Positions 1 to 10,925 of a stretch of 54,722 nucleotides of DNA are shown here, piece after piece. The stretch is from Streptomyces sp. Z26. Lineage in GTDB: Bacteria > Actinomycetota > Actinomycetes > Streptomycetales > Streptomycetaceae. Under the pieces are notes generated by a model, which searched no databases, was not told the DNA's origin, and worked only from the letters and a program-made list of their open reading frames with translations. The position numbers and the translations under genes are program-made. The stretch is taken from positions 6,435,001-6,489,722 of the forward strand of contig NZ_RCHV01000002.1 of assembly GCF_003665095.1 (NCBI RefSeq), read 5' to 3'. Each line of letters starts with the position of its first letter. Position 1 is the stretch's first letter.

Positions 1-2480
<2,480 letters not shown>

Positions 2481-2543
2481 GATGTTCGCGTCCACTGTGT
2501 GGTTTCTGAGACCACAACCGCCGTATACGGTGTGTTGGGTTGG

Positions 2544-2662
2544 GTTTCGGTGGTTATAGCGTGAGGGAAACGCCCGGTTACATTTCGAACCCGGAAGCTA
2601 AGCCTTTCTGCGCCGATGGTACTGCGAGGGGGACCTCGTGGGAGAGTAGGACACCGCCGAAC
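2544..2662 (+). rRNA. 5S ribosomal RNA
   Basis: The sequence has the actinobacterial 5S pattern: a start near GTTTCGGTGGTTATAGCG, the conserved loop CGAACCCGGAAGCTAAGCC, and GGGAGAGTAGGACACCGCCGA at the 3' end, which can pair with the 5' end. It lies about 60 nt after the 23S 3' end in the usual order. Ends are accurate to a few bases. Confidence 0.95.
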
Positions 2663-2675
2663 AATCATTGTGGAA

Positions 2676-2710
2676 CAGCCCCGTCGGCTTTTGTGCCGAC
2701 GGGGCTGTTT
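2676..2710 (+). terminator. Terminator of the rRNA operon
   Basis: CAGCCCCGTCGGC and GCCGACGGGGCTG form a perfect 13-bp stem with a short T-rich loop, followed by TTT. It sits 14 nt past the 5S gene, as expected for the end of an rRNA operon. Confidence 0.85.
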
Positions 2711-2847
2711 CGCGTTCGGAAACACCCCCACAAGCCCACCCGCCGGCCCCGCCCACCCTCCGGGTAAGGTCTCGGGTGTCGAGCGCATGACCGGGTTCGA
2801 CCACGCACCACGTACGAGACAGCACCGGACAGAGCGGGAGGCCGAGG

Positions 2848-3456
2848 GTGGAGGTCCAGGAGACGGCGGCCGGGACGGACCGGGTCCTCAACGTCCCGAA
2901 CATCCTCAGCATGGCCCGCCTCGTCGGCGTCCCCGTCTTCCTGTGGCTGGTCCTGTGGCCCGAGTTCGGCGGCCCCAACAGCGACGGCTGGGCCCTCCTC
3001 GTTCTCGCGCTCAGCGGCATCAGCGACTACCTCGACGGCAAGCTCGCCCGCCGCTGGAACCAGGTCAGCAACCTCGGACGCATCCTCGACCCCGCCGCGG
3101 ACCGCCTGTACATCCTCTCCACCCTGGTCGGCCTCACCTGGCGCGGTGTCCTCCCGCTGTGGCTCACCGGCGTACTCCTCGCACGCGAGCTGCTGCTGCT
3201 CGTCATGGTCTGGATCCTCGACCGGCACGGCTACGCGCCCCCGCAGGTCAACTTCCTCGGCAAGGCCGCGACCTTCAACCTCATGTACGCCTTCCCGCTG
3301 CTCCTCCTCAGCGACGGTTCCGGCACCGTCGCTTCCGTGGCCGCGGTGTGCGGTTGGGCTTTCGCCGCCTGGGGTACTGCGCTCTACTGGTGGGCAGGGA
3401 TTCTCTACGTGGTCCAGGTCCGCCGTCTCATCCGGGCGGACGCCGCCACCGACTGA
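2848..3456 (+). CDS. CDP-alcohol phosphatidyltransferase (PgsA family)
   Basis: A 202-residue membrane protein with several hydrophobic segments. The family signature DGx2ARx8Gx3Dx3D is complete (DGKLAR at about residues 64-69, then G, D and D). Enzymes of this family move a phosphatidyl group from CDP-diacylglycerol to an alcohol such as glycerol phosphate or inositol phosphate, at the membrane. The GTG start has GGGAGG seven bases upstream. It is the first gene of the rightward block. In M. tuberculosis the gene at this place in the same order is called pgsA2 (Rv1822). The alcohol acceptor cannot be read from the sequence. Confidence 0.9.
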   Translation: MEVQETAAGTDRVLNVPNILSMARLVGVPVFLWLVLWPEFGGPNSDGWALLVLALSGISDYLDGKLARRWNQVSNLGRILDPAADRLYILSTLVGLTWRGVLPLWLTGVLLARELLLLVMVWILDRHGYAPPQVNFLGKAATFNLMYAFPLLLLSDGSGTVASVAAVCGWAFAAWGTALYWWAGILYVVQVRRLIRADAATD

Positions 3457-3582
3457 GCCTGCTCGCCTGCTCGACGCTGAGCGGCCGGGACCGGCTGCCC
3501 GTAATCTGGGACCGCTGGGGTCATCGTGGACGGGGCAGTCGGTTCCACTGTCTGTCGTTTTTGCGAGGAGGACATTTCCGAT

Positions 3583-6078
3583 ATGAAGGCCGTCGTAATG
3601 GCTGGGGGCGAGGGCACACGCCTTCGCCCCATGACCGCGAGCATGCCCAAGCCGCTGCTGCCCGTGGCCAACCGTCCGATCATGGAGCACGTGCTGAAGC
3701 TGCTGAAGCGGCACGGGCTCAACGAGACGGTCGTGACCGTCCAGTTCCTCGCCTCCCTCGTCCGGAACTACTTCGGTGACGGCGAAGAGCTCGGGATGGA
3801 GCTGACGTACGCGAACGAGGAGAAACCGCTCGGCACCGCGGGCAGCGTGAAGAACGCCGAAGAGGCCCTGAAGGACGACTCGTTCCTCGTGATCTCCGGT
3901 GACGCGCTCACCGACTTCGACCTCACCGACCTCATACGCTTCCACCGCGAGCACGGCGGTCTCGTCACCGTCTGTCTCACCCGAGTGCCCAACCCCCTCG
4001 AGTTCGGCATCACCATCGTCGACGAAGAGGGCCGGGTGGAGCGCTTCCTGGAGAAGCCGACGTGGGGCCAGGTCTTCTCCGACACCGTCAACACCGGCAT
4101 CTACGTGATGGAGCCCGAGGTCTTCGACTACGTCGAAGCCGACACCTCCGTCGACTGGTCCGGTGACGTCTTCCCGCAGCTGATGAAGGAAGGCAAGCCC
4201 ATCTACGGCTACGTCGCCGAGGGGTACTGGGAGGACGTCGGCACCCACGAGAGCTACGTCAAGGCGCAGGCCGACGTGCTCGAGGGCAAGGTCGACGTGG
4301 AGATCGACGGCTTCGAGATCTCGCCGGGCGTGTGGATCGCCGAAGGCGCCGAGGTGCACCCCGACGCGGTGCTCAAGGGCCCGCTCTACATCGGCAACTA
4401 CGCCAAGGTCGAGGCGGGTTGCGAGATCCGCGAGCACTCCGTCGTCGGCTCCAACGTCGTCGTGAAGGGCGGCGCGTTCCTGCACCGCACCGTCGTCCAC
4501 GACAACGTGTACCTCGGCGCGCACTCCAACCTCCGCGGCTGCGTCATCGGCCGCAGCACCGAGATCATGCGCGCCGCCAGGATCGAGGACGGCGCCGTCA
4601 TCGGCGACGAGTGCCTGATCGGCGAGGAGTCGATCGTCCAGGGCAACGTCCGCGTCTACCCCTCGAAGAGCGTCGAGGCGGGCGCCTTCGTCAGTACGTC
4701 CGTGATCTGGGAGTCCCGCGGCCAGGCCCATCTCTTCGGCGCCCGGGGCGTGTCCGGCATCCTCAACGTCGAGGTCACGCCCGAGCTGGCCGTACGGCTC
4801 GCCGGCGCGTACGCCACCACGCTGAAGAAGGGCTCCACGGTCACCACCGCGCGTGACCACTCGCGGGGCGCCCGCGCGCTGAAGCGGGCGATGATCTCCG
4901 CGCTCCAGACGAGCGCGATCGACGTACGGGACCTGGAGAACGTGCCGTTGCCCGTCGCCCGCCAGCAGACGGCCCGGGGGAGCGCGGGCGGCATCATGAT
5001 CCGTACGACGACGGGGGTGCCCGACTCCGTCGACATCATGTTCTTCGACGAGCGGGGCGCGGACCTCTCGCAGGGCAGCCAGCGGAAGCTCGACCGCGTG
5101 TACGCGCGCCAGGAGTTCCGCCGCGCGTTCCCCGGCGAGATCGGTGACCTGCGGTTCCCCGCCAGCGTCTTCGACTCGTACACGGGCTCGCTGCTGCGCG
5201 CCGTGGACTCCACCGGAGTCGCCGAGTCCGGCCTCAAGGTGGTCGTGGACGCCGCGCACGGCAGCGCGGGGCTCGTACTGCCCAGCCTCCTGGGCCGGTT
5301 GGGCGTCGACGCGCTGACCATCAACCCCGGGCTCAACGAGGGGCAGCCCACCGAGACCGCCAAGGAACGCCGGGCGGGCCTCGTACGCCTCGGGGAGATC
5401 GTCGCGTCGGCGCGCGCCGCGTTCGGGGTGCGCTTCGACCCGGTCGGGGAACGCTTCTCGCTCGTCGACGAGCGCGGCAGGATCATCGAGGACGACCGGA
5501 CGCTGCTCGTCCTGCTCGACCTGGTGGCGGCGGAACGGCGCAGCGGCAAGGTCGCGTTGCCCGTCACCACGACCCGTATCGCGGAACAGGTCGCGGCCTA
5601 CCACGGCACGCAGGTGGAGTGGACGACGACCTCGCCCGACGACCTGACCCGGGTCGGCCGGGAGGACGGCACGGTCTTCGGCGGGGACGGGCGCGGCGGC
5701 TTCATCGTGCCCGAGTTCAGCCCCGTGTTCGACGGACCCGCCGCGTTCGCGCGGCTGCTGGGGCTGGTGGCGCGCGCGCAGATGACGCTGAGCCAGATCG
5801 ACGCGCGCATCCCGCAGGCGCACGTCCTGCGCGGCGACCTGGCGACCCCCTGGGCCGTCAAGGGCCTGGTGATGCGCCGGGTCGTGGAGGCCGCCGGAGA
5901 CCGCCCCGTGGACACCACCGACGGCGTGCGCGTCGTCGAGCCCGACGGCCGCTGGGTGATGGTGCTCCCGGACCGCGCCGAGGCGGTCACGCACCTGTGG
6001 GCGGAGGGCCCGGACGACACCTCGGCGCAGGTCCTGCTCGACGAGTGGTCCGCAGTCGTGGACAGCGCCGGACGCTGA
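3583..6078 (+). CDS. Nucleotidyltransferase / PMM-like fusion (mannose-1-phosphate guanylyltransferase family)
   Basis: 831 residues; ATG start with GAGGAGG about 10 nt upstream. Residues 1 to about 235 are a sugar-phosphate nucleotidyltransferase with the nucleotide loop MAGGEGTRLRPMT. Residues of about 245-350 are left-handed beta-helix hexapeptide repeats. The rest follows the phosphoglucomutase/phosphomannomutase fold (a FGARGVSG-like start and later alpha/beta domains). The usual mutase active sites are not preserved: the TASHNP phosphoserine loop reads RTTTGVPDS, the DGDGDR metal loop reads DPVGER, and the GExSGH sugar loop reads GGDGRGG. Making a nucleotide sugar (GDP-mannose is the usual annotation) is likely; mutase activity is unlikely. 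The C-terminal part may be regulatory or structural. Confidence 0.88.
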   Translation: MKAVVMAGGEGTRLRPMTASMPKPLLPVANRPIMEHVLKLLKRHGLNETVVTVQFLASLVRNYFGDGEELGMELTYANEEKPLGTAGSVKNAEEALKDDSFLVISGDALTDFDLTDLIRFHREHGGLVTVCLTRVPNPLEFGITIVDEEGRVERFLEKPTWGQVFSDTVNTGIYVMEPEVFDYVEADTSVDWSGDVFPQLMKEGKPIYGYVAEGYWEDVGTHESYVKAQADVLEGKVDVEIDGFEISPGVWIAEGAEVHPDAVLKGPLYIGNYAKVEAGCEIREHSVVGSNVVVKGGAFLHRTVVHDNVYLGAHSNLRGCVIGRSTEIMRAARIEDGAVIGDECLIGEESIVQGNVRVYPSKSVEAGAFVSTSVIWESRGQAHLFGARGVSGILNVEVTPELAVRLAGAYATTLKKGSTVTTARDHSRGARALKRAMISALQTSAIDVRDLENVPLPVARQQTARGSAGGIMIRTTTGVPDSVDIMFFDERGADLSQGSQRKLDRVYARQEFRRAFPGEIGDLRFPASVFDSYTGSLLRAVDSTGVAESGLKVVVDAAHGSAGLVLPSLLGRLGVDALTINPGLNEGQPTETAKERRAGLVRLGEIVASARAAFGVRFDPVGERFSLVDERGRIIEDDRTLLVLLDLVAAERRSGKVALPVTTTRIAEQVAAYHGTQVEWTTTSPDDLTRVGREDGTVFGGDGRGGFIVPEFSPVFDGPAAFARLLGLVARAQMTLSQIDARIPQAHVLRGDLATPWAVKGLVMRRVVEAAGDRPVDTTDGVRVVEPDGRWVMVLPDRAEAVTHLWAEGPDDTSAQVLLDEWSAVVDSAGR

Positions 6079-6119
6079 AGTCCCGCCGTACGCACGCCCG
6101 TACGGCATGAAGGACGCCT

Positions 6120-6155
6120 GAACGGGCCCACCGGACCGCACCGGTGGGCCCGTTC
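6120..6155 (+). terminator. Strong hairpin terminator
   Basis: A perfect 15-bp inverted repeat (GAACGGGCCCACCGG and its complement) with a 6-nt loop lies 42 nt after the nucleotidyltransferase stop. It lacks a long T run, as is common in Streptomyces. It separates this gene from the DUF881 cluster. Confidence 0.75.
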
Positions 6156-6190
6156 GGTGTCACCACTCTCGACGTGCGACGATGTGCGGC

Positions 6191-7078
6191 ATGTCGCAGC
6201 AGCACCCCGGGCGGAGCACCGCACCGCGGCCTGCGCGTCCGGACGCGTCGATGTCGCTGCTGACCAACGTGATGGATCACAGCCTCGACGACGGATACGC
6301 CGAGGCCGCCGCCCGCCAGCACGCCGAGGGCCGTTCCGGGCTGCCCCGTACCCTCCACGCGAAGCTGTGGCTGGCCACGGGCCTGGTGCTGACCGCGCTC
6401 GTCGTCACCGTCGGCGCGGTCCAGGCACGCGTGGACGCGCCCACCGTCGCCAAGGAGCGCGGGGAACTCGTCGACCGGGTCGAGGAGGACACCCGCGAGG
6501 CCGACGCGCTGGAGGAGCGCATCGAGAAGCTCCGCCGGAGCGTCAGCGCGCGGCAGAACGAGGCGCTGGAACGCCACGGCGGGGACAAGGGCGCGCTCAC
6601 CGCGCTCCTCGCGGGCGCGACCCCCGTCGAGGGCCCCGGCGTCGAACTCGTCGTGGACGACGCCGAGGACACCGGTGGCGGCGGTGACGGGCCGCGCGGC
6701 GACAGCAGCTTCTCCGACACCGGGCGCGTACGCGACCGCGACATGCAACGCGTCGTGAACGGCCTGTGGGCCGCCGGGGCCGAGGCCGTCTCCGTCAACG
6801 AGCAGCGTCTGACGGCGCTTTCGGCGATCCGCGCGGCGGGCGACGCGATACTGGTCGACAACAAGCCGCTCACGCCCCCGTACACGGTGCTGGCCGTCGG
6901 TGACGGCCGGAAGCTCGGCACCGCGTTCCGGGAGAGCGCGGACGGGCGTTACCTCCAGGTGCTCAAGGAAAGCTACGGCGTGCGCTACGGCGTTTCCGTA
7001 CGGGAGGAGCTGCGGCTGCCGGCCGCGCTCAGCCTCTCCGTACGGACCGCGCGGCCCGCCGGGACAAGTAGCCCGTGA
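6191..7078 (+). CDS. DUF881 family membrane-anchored protein, first copy
   Basis: 295 residues: a cytoplasmic N-terminus, one hydrophobic segment at about residues 55-75 (WLATGLVLTALVVTVGAV), a coiled coil rich in E, R and L, and a DUF881 domain with its VNEQRLTAL and PPYTVLAVGD signatures. The family is extracytoplasmic, of unknown biochemical role, and usually occurs as two copies around a small basic protein, as here. ATG at 6182 is an alternative start three codons earlier; neither has a clear ribosome site, so leaderless translation is possible. The M. tuberculosis counterpart by position is Rv1823. Confidence 0.85.
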   Translation: MSQQHPGRSTAPRPARPDASMSLLTNVMDHSLDDGYAEAAARQHAEGRSGLPRTLHAKLWLATGLVLTALVVTVGAVQARVDAPTVAKERGELVDRVEEDTREADALEERIEKLRRSVSARQNEALERHGGDKGALTALLAGATPVEGPGVELVVDDAEDTGGGGDGPRGDSSFSDTGRVRDRDMQRVVNGLWAAGAEAVSVNEQRLTALSAIRAAGDAILVDNKPLTPPYTVLAVGDGRKLGTAFRESADGRYLQVLKESYGVRYGVSVREELRLPAALSLSVRTARPAGTSSP

Positions 7079-7100
7079 AGACAGGAAAGGGCAGCACATC

Positions 7101-7433
7101 GTGATCGCCGTACTGGGCCTCATCGTGGGAGTCGTGGCCGGACTCGTCGTCCGGCCCGTCGTACCGACGGTGATGGAGCCCTACCTGCCGATCGCCGTCG
7201 TCGCGGCACTGGACGCGGTCTTCGGCGGTCTGCGGGCGATGCTGGACGGGATCTTCAACGACAAGGTCTTCGTCGTGTCGTTCCTCTCCAACGTCGTCGT
7301 CGCCGCCCTCATCGTCTTCCTCGGCGACAAGCTGGGCGTGGGCGCGCAGCTGTCCACCGGTGTGGTCGTCGTCCTCGGCATCCGCATCTTCTCCAACGCG
7401 GCCGCCATCCGCCGCCACGTCTTCCGGGCGTGA
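7101..7433 (+). CDS. sbp: Small basic protein (Sbp/DUF1290 family)
   Basis: 110 residues, almost all membrane. It has three hydrophobic stretches (VIAVLGLIVGVVAGLVV, LPIAVVAALDAVFGGLRAML, and FLSNVVVAALIVFLGDKLGVG) and the conserved FNDKVF and RIFSNAAAIRRH motifs of the Sbp family first described next to ftsZ in Bacillus. GTG start with AGGAAAGG upstream. It sits between the two DUF881 genes, 22 nt from the first and within a few bases of the second, so the three are probably cotranscribed and may form one membrane complex. Confidence 0.88.
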   Translation: MIAVLGLIVGVVAGLVVRPVVPTVMEPYLPIAVVAALDAVFGGLRAMLDGIFNDKVFVVSFLSNVVVAALIVFLGDKLGVGAQLSTGVVVVLGIRIFSNAAAIRRHVFRA

Positions 7434-7438
7434 GGCCG

Positions 7439-8422
7439 ATGAGCGACGAGAACCCGAGGGGCGTCGGCGGCGACAAGCGGCAGGCCCTGCCCGCCGAGGA
7501 GCCCGCGCGCGACGCCCACGCCGCGGCGTCCGCCGACCGCGGGGGTGCCGAACCGGCGGGAAGCCCCGGGCGTCCCGGAAGCCACGGGGCCCCCGGCCAC
7601 GACGAGCACGCGGGACGCGACGAGCGGGCCGCGGGGGAGGCCGTCACGCGCGGGAGCGACGAGGAGCCCGAAGGGGCACTCGCCCCGGAGGGCGGCGACG
7701 AACCCGGGGTCACCGGCCGCCAGCGGCTCGCGGCCGCTCTCTGGCCGCCGCGGGTGACCCGCGCCCAACTCACCGTCGCCGTGCTGCTGTTCGTGCTCGG
7801 CCTCGGCCTGGCCATCCAGGTGCGCTCCACGAGCGAGGGCGGTCCGCTGCGCGGCGCGCGCCAGGAGGACCTGGTGCGTATCCTCGATGAACTGGACGAC
7901 CGTTCCGCGCGGCTCCAGGGCGAGAAGCAGCGCCTGGAGGGGCAGCAGCGGGAGCTGGAGAACAGCTCGGACCAGGCGGAGGAGGCACGCAGGCAGACCC
8001 GGCAGAAGGCACGTCAGCTGGGCGTGCTCGCGGGCACGGTGGGCGCCGAGGGGCCCGGACTGCACATCACGGTCCGCGACCCGGGAGGCGCCGTGGAGGC
8101 CGACATGCTGTTGGACACGATCCAGGAACTGCGCGCCGCGGGTGCGGAGGCGATCGAGGTGAACGACGTACGGGTGGTGGCGAGCAGTTACCTCCAGGGC
8201 GCCACGGACGTGCGGATCGACGGGAAGGCGGTCGCCCCGCCCTACCGCTTCGAGGTGATCGGCGAGCCGAAGGATCTGGAGCCCGCGCTCAACATCCCAG
8301 GTGGAGTCGTACAGACCCTGGAGAAGGAGCAGGCCGGTGTGGAGGTGTCCAGGTCGGAGAAGATCACCGTGGACGCCTTGCGTTCCACGAAGCAGCCTGA
8401 CTACGCTCGGTCATCACAGTGA
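7439..8422 (+). CDS. DUF881 family membrane-anchored protein, second copy
   Basis: 327 residues from ATG 7439; GTG 7430, overlapping the sbp stop, is the alternative. A roughly 100-residue acidic, Gly/Pro/Glu-rich N-terminus precedes one transmembrane helix (AQLTVAVLLFVLGLGLAIQV), a strongly charged coiled coil (LQGEKQRLEGQQRELEN region) and the DUF881 domain (IEVNDVRVVASSYL, PPYRFEVIGEP). It is the second member of the DUF881-sbp-DUF881 set. The long disordered acidic N-terminus is not shared with the first copy. Function is unknown; an envelope or division-related role is a guess from the neighbours. Confidence 0.85.
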   Translation: MSDENPRGVGGDKRQALPAEEPARDAHAAASADRGGAEPAGSPGRPGSHGAPGHDEHAGRDERAAGEAVTRGSDEEPEGALAPEGGDEPGVTGRQRLAAALWPPRVTRAQLTVAVLLFVLGLGLAIQVRSTSEGGPLRGARQEDLVRILDELDDRSARLQGEKQRLEGQQRELENSSDQAEEARRQTRQKARQLGVLAGTVGAEGPGLHITVRDPGGAVEADMLLDTIQELRAAGAEAIEVNDVRVVASSYLQGATDVRIDGKAVAPPYRFEVIGEPKDLEPALNIPGGVVQTLEKEQAGVEVSRSEKITVDALRSTKQPDYARSSQ

Positions 8423-8588
8423 AGTGGCGATCGAGGCTTCAAGGGGGTCGGCGGGGGTGTAGTGGCCTCCGTGAGGGAAACTGGTCCGCCGCTGGGGATG
8501 TTCCCCGGGAATGTGGAATGGCCAGTGAGAACATCGAGGGTCTGTCCTGCCCCACGGGCGGGTCTGTGTCATGCGAGGGGAATCGCCC

Positions 8589-9383
8589 GTGAGTTTCTTT
8601 TCGAGGTTGTTCGGCAAGAACCGCAAGGAGGGTGGTGACGGCGACGCACGCCGGCACCGCGCCCCCCGACACGGTGACGCCCCCCGGGGCGAGGCCCCGG
8701 GCGACGAGCGGGAGCGTCCGCTCTTCCGCGACGAACTGGGCACCCCAGGTGCCCCCAATCCGGGTGGTCACGGCGTGGTGTCCGTTGACCCCGAAGCGAC
8801 AGGCCGCATAGGTTTCGACGAACCATCAACCTCAAGTACGGGTGGAGGGTCTGCCTTGCCGGTCTGTTCGAGGTGCGGCACCCGTGCGGCGGAGGCCAGC
8901 CGCTTCTGCTCCAACTGCGGTGCGCCGCTGCGCGGCGGAGTGCCCGAGGGGCGCTCGGAGCAGACGTCCACGATCTCCATCTCCGGTATCGAGGCGCACG
9001 ACTCGGAGACCACCGGCCAGCACATGATCGCCCTGCCCCCCGAGGCGCAGGCGGCCGTGGACGCCCTCCCCCTGGGGTCGGCGCTGCTGGTGGTCCGCCG
9101 CGGGCCGAACTCGGGCAGCCGCTTCCTGCTGGACGCGGAACTGACGACGGCCGGACGGCACCCGGAGGGCGACATCTTCCTGGACGACGTGACCGTGTCA
9201 CGCCGTCACGTGGAGTTCCGGCGCGGCCAGGACGGCGGATTCACCGTCATGGACGTCGGCAGCCTCAACGGGACGTACGTCAACCGTGAGCGGATCGAGA
9301 CCGCGATCCCGCTCGCCAACGGGGACGAGGTGCAGATCGGCAAGTACCGGCTGGTCTTCTTCGCGAGCCAGCGAGGCATCTGA
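8589..9383 (+). CDS. Zinc-ribbon and FHA domain protein (GarA/OdhI-like)
   Basis: 264 residues. GTG start chosen because GAGGGG lies 8 nt upstream; an in-frame ATG at 8571 is weaker. A charged N-terminus is followed by a zinc ribbon (CSRCG then CSNCG, about residues 94-112), an ETT motif (HDSETTGQH), and a C-terminal FHA domain (about residues 165-260) with the phosphothreonine-binding GR, SRRH and SLNGTYVN elements. GarA/OdhI homologues are phosphorylated on an N-terminal ETTS motif and then restrain 2-oxoglutarate dehydrogenase and act on glutamate enzymes. The location before the FtsR-like gene matches garA in mycobacteria and odhI in corynebacteria. The zinc ribbon is an addition relative to mycobacterial GarA. 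Confidence 0.85.
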   Translation: MSFFSRLFGKNRKEGGDGDARRHRAPRHGDAPRGEAPGDERERPLFRDELGTPGAPNPGGHGVVSVDPEATGRIGFDEPSTSSTGGGSALPVCSRCGTRAAEASRFCSNCGAPLRGGVPEGRSEQTSTISISGIEAHDSETTGQHMIALPPEAQAAVDALPLGSALLVVRRGPNSGSRFLLDAELTTAGRHPEGDIFLDDVTVSRRHVEFRRGQDGGFTVMDVGSLNGTYVNRERIETAIPLANGDEVQIGKYRLVFFASQRGI

Positions 9384-9403
9384 CCCGTCCCAGGGGAAGG
9401 TTC

Positions 9404-10156
9404 ATGCTGCACACACCGTCGGGCGGCGCCGGGAACGGCGCCGCCACCGGGGAGGACGGCGGACCCATGAGCATCGGGGCCGCGCTCCGGATGCTGCGTG
9501 CCGAGTTCCCCGAGGTCACCATCTCCAAGATCCGGTTCCTGGAGTCCGAGGGACTGGTGGAACCGGAGCGCTCGCCGTCGGGGTACCGGAAGTTCCGTGA
9601 CTCCGACGTCGAGCGCCTCGCGTACGTGCTGCGGATGCAGCGCGACCACTACCTCCCGCTGAAGGTCATCCGCGAGCACCTCGACGCCCGCGCGCGCGGC
9701 GAGGAACCACCCGTACCGCCCGCCCCGCGCCCCGGCGCGCTCCCCGAGCCGCGTGCCTCGGCGGACGTACGCCCCGGCGCCGCCGACCCCGTACGGCTCG
9801 GCAGGGCCGAGCTGGCCGCCGTCGCGGACGTCAGCGAGGACCTGTTCGCCGAGTGGGAGTCGTACGGGCTGCTCGCCCCGTACGAGGACGGCGCGTACGA
9901 CATGGCGGCCGTCTCCGTGGTCCGACTTCTCGCGGACCTGGGCCGTTTCGGGTTGGAGGCGCGCCACCTCCGCTCCGTGAAGGCCGCCGCCGAGCGGGAG
10001 GCCGGTCTCGTCGAACAGGTCGTGGCCCCGCTCCGGCAGGCCCGTGATCCGCGTACGAGGGCCCGCGCCGAGGCCACCGCCGGGGAGCTGGCGGAGCTGG
10101 CCCAGCGGCTCCACACGGCGTTCGTACGGACCGCCCTGCGGCTGCCCGCGCCCTGA
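9404..10156 (+). CDS. MerR-family regulator, FtsR-like
   Basis: 250 residues; the ATG follows GGGGAAGG. An N-terminal winged helix (about residues 23-95: SIGAALRML, then KIRFLESEGLVEPERSPSGYRKF) has the MerR recognition and wing motifs. A proline-rich linker and a second helix-turn-helix-like region (RAELAAVADVSEDLFAEWESYGLL) follow. It matches the actinobacterial FtsR group (Rv1828 in M. tuberculosis), which activates ftsZ in Corynebacterium. Residues 1-21 are poorly conserved in appearance, and ATG 9467 is an alternative start. Inference: transcriptional control of cell division. Confidence 0.82.
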   Translation: MLHTPSGGAGNGAATGEDGGPMSIGAALRMLRAEFPEVTISKIRFLESEGLVEPERSPSGYRKFRDSDVERLAYVLRMQRDHYLPLKVIREHLDARARGEEPPVPPAPRPGALPEPRASADVRPGAADPVRLGRAELAAVADVSEDLFAEWESYGLLAPYEDGAYDMAAVSVVRLLADLGRFGLEARHLRSVKAAAEREAGLVEQVVAPLRQARDPRTRARAEATAGELAELAQRLHTAFVRTALRLPAP

Positions 10157-10231
10157 CGGGAGCGCGACGACGTGCGCGCCGAAACACTGCCCGACTACCC
10201 AAACAGGCCGGGCACGTCCTAGGGTTGCTGT

Positions 10232-10705
10232 GTGAACGAGCTCGACGTCGTGGGTGTCCGGGTCGAAATGCCCTCCAACCAACCGATCGTTCTCCTACGA
10301 GAAGTGGGAGGCGACCGGTACCTCCCCATCTGGATCGGCCCCGGGGAGGCGACCGCGATCGCCTTCGCGCAGCAGGGGATGACCCCTGCGCGGCCACTGA
10401 CGCACGACCTTTTCAAGGACGTGCTGGAAGCGGTGGGGCAGGAGCTGACCGCGGTGCGGATCACGGATCTGCGCGAGGGCGTCTTCTACGCCGAGCTGGC
10501 CTTCGCCAGCGGCGTCGAGGTCAGCGCCCGCCCGTCCGACGCGATAGCGCTGGCGCTGCGCACCGGCACGCCGATCTTCGGCAGTGACGGTGTGCTCGAC
10601 GACGCGGGCATCGCGATCCCGGACGAGCAGGAGGACGAGGTGGAGAAGTTCCGCGAGTTCCTCGACCAGATCTCGCCCGAGGACTTCGGGACCAGCAGCC
10701 AGTGA
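10232..10705 (+). CDS. Bifunctional nuclease family protein (DUF151)
   Basis: 157 residues with the whole BFN/DUF151 domain: LPIWIGPGEATAIA near the N-terminus, RPLTHDLF, VRITDLREGVFYAEL, SARPSDAIALALRTGTPI, and an acidic tail. Members are small, possibly RNA- or DNA-cleaving proteins; a nuclease role was described for plant homologues and is not proven in actinobacteria. The GTG start directly follows GGTTGCT with no strong ribosome site, so the mRNA may be leaderless. It lies between two MerR genes, as Rv1829 does in M. tuberculosis. Confidence 0.88.
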   Translation: MNELDVVGVRVEMPSNQPIVLLREVGGDRYLPIWIGPGEATAIAFAQQGMTPARPLTHDLFKDVLEAVGQELTAVRITDLREGVFYAELAFASGVEVSARPSDAIALALRTGTPIFGSDGVLDDAGIAIPDEQEDEVEKFREFLDQISPEDFGTSSQ

Positions 10706-10925
10706 AGGCGAAGCGCGTGCGGGACGCGAAGCGGACACGGGGGAGACCCGTGCCGCGGACAGCCGCGGATGTTTTCCCGGACCCGGGACACGTGAAACCA
10801 CTCGTCGGGTGATTATCACTCGGCGTGCCGAGTGTGGCGATCGTTGACGCACCCCGGGCGACTGCCTACCTTCGGTTGGGCAGGTTCCGGGGGACTATCC
10901 CCGGGATGTGAAGGAGGAGGTCGGC

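Noticed and set aside
2665..6141. Very long minus-strand open frame opposite the nucleotidyltransferase fusion
   Set aside because: It is the antisense of a gene with clear motifs; long open antisense frames are expected at this GC bias, and its composition (runs of Val, Asp, Gly, Arg) is not protein-like.
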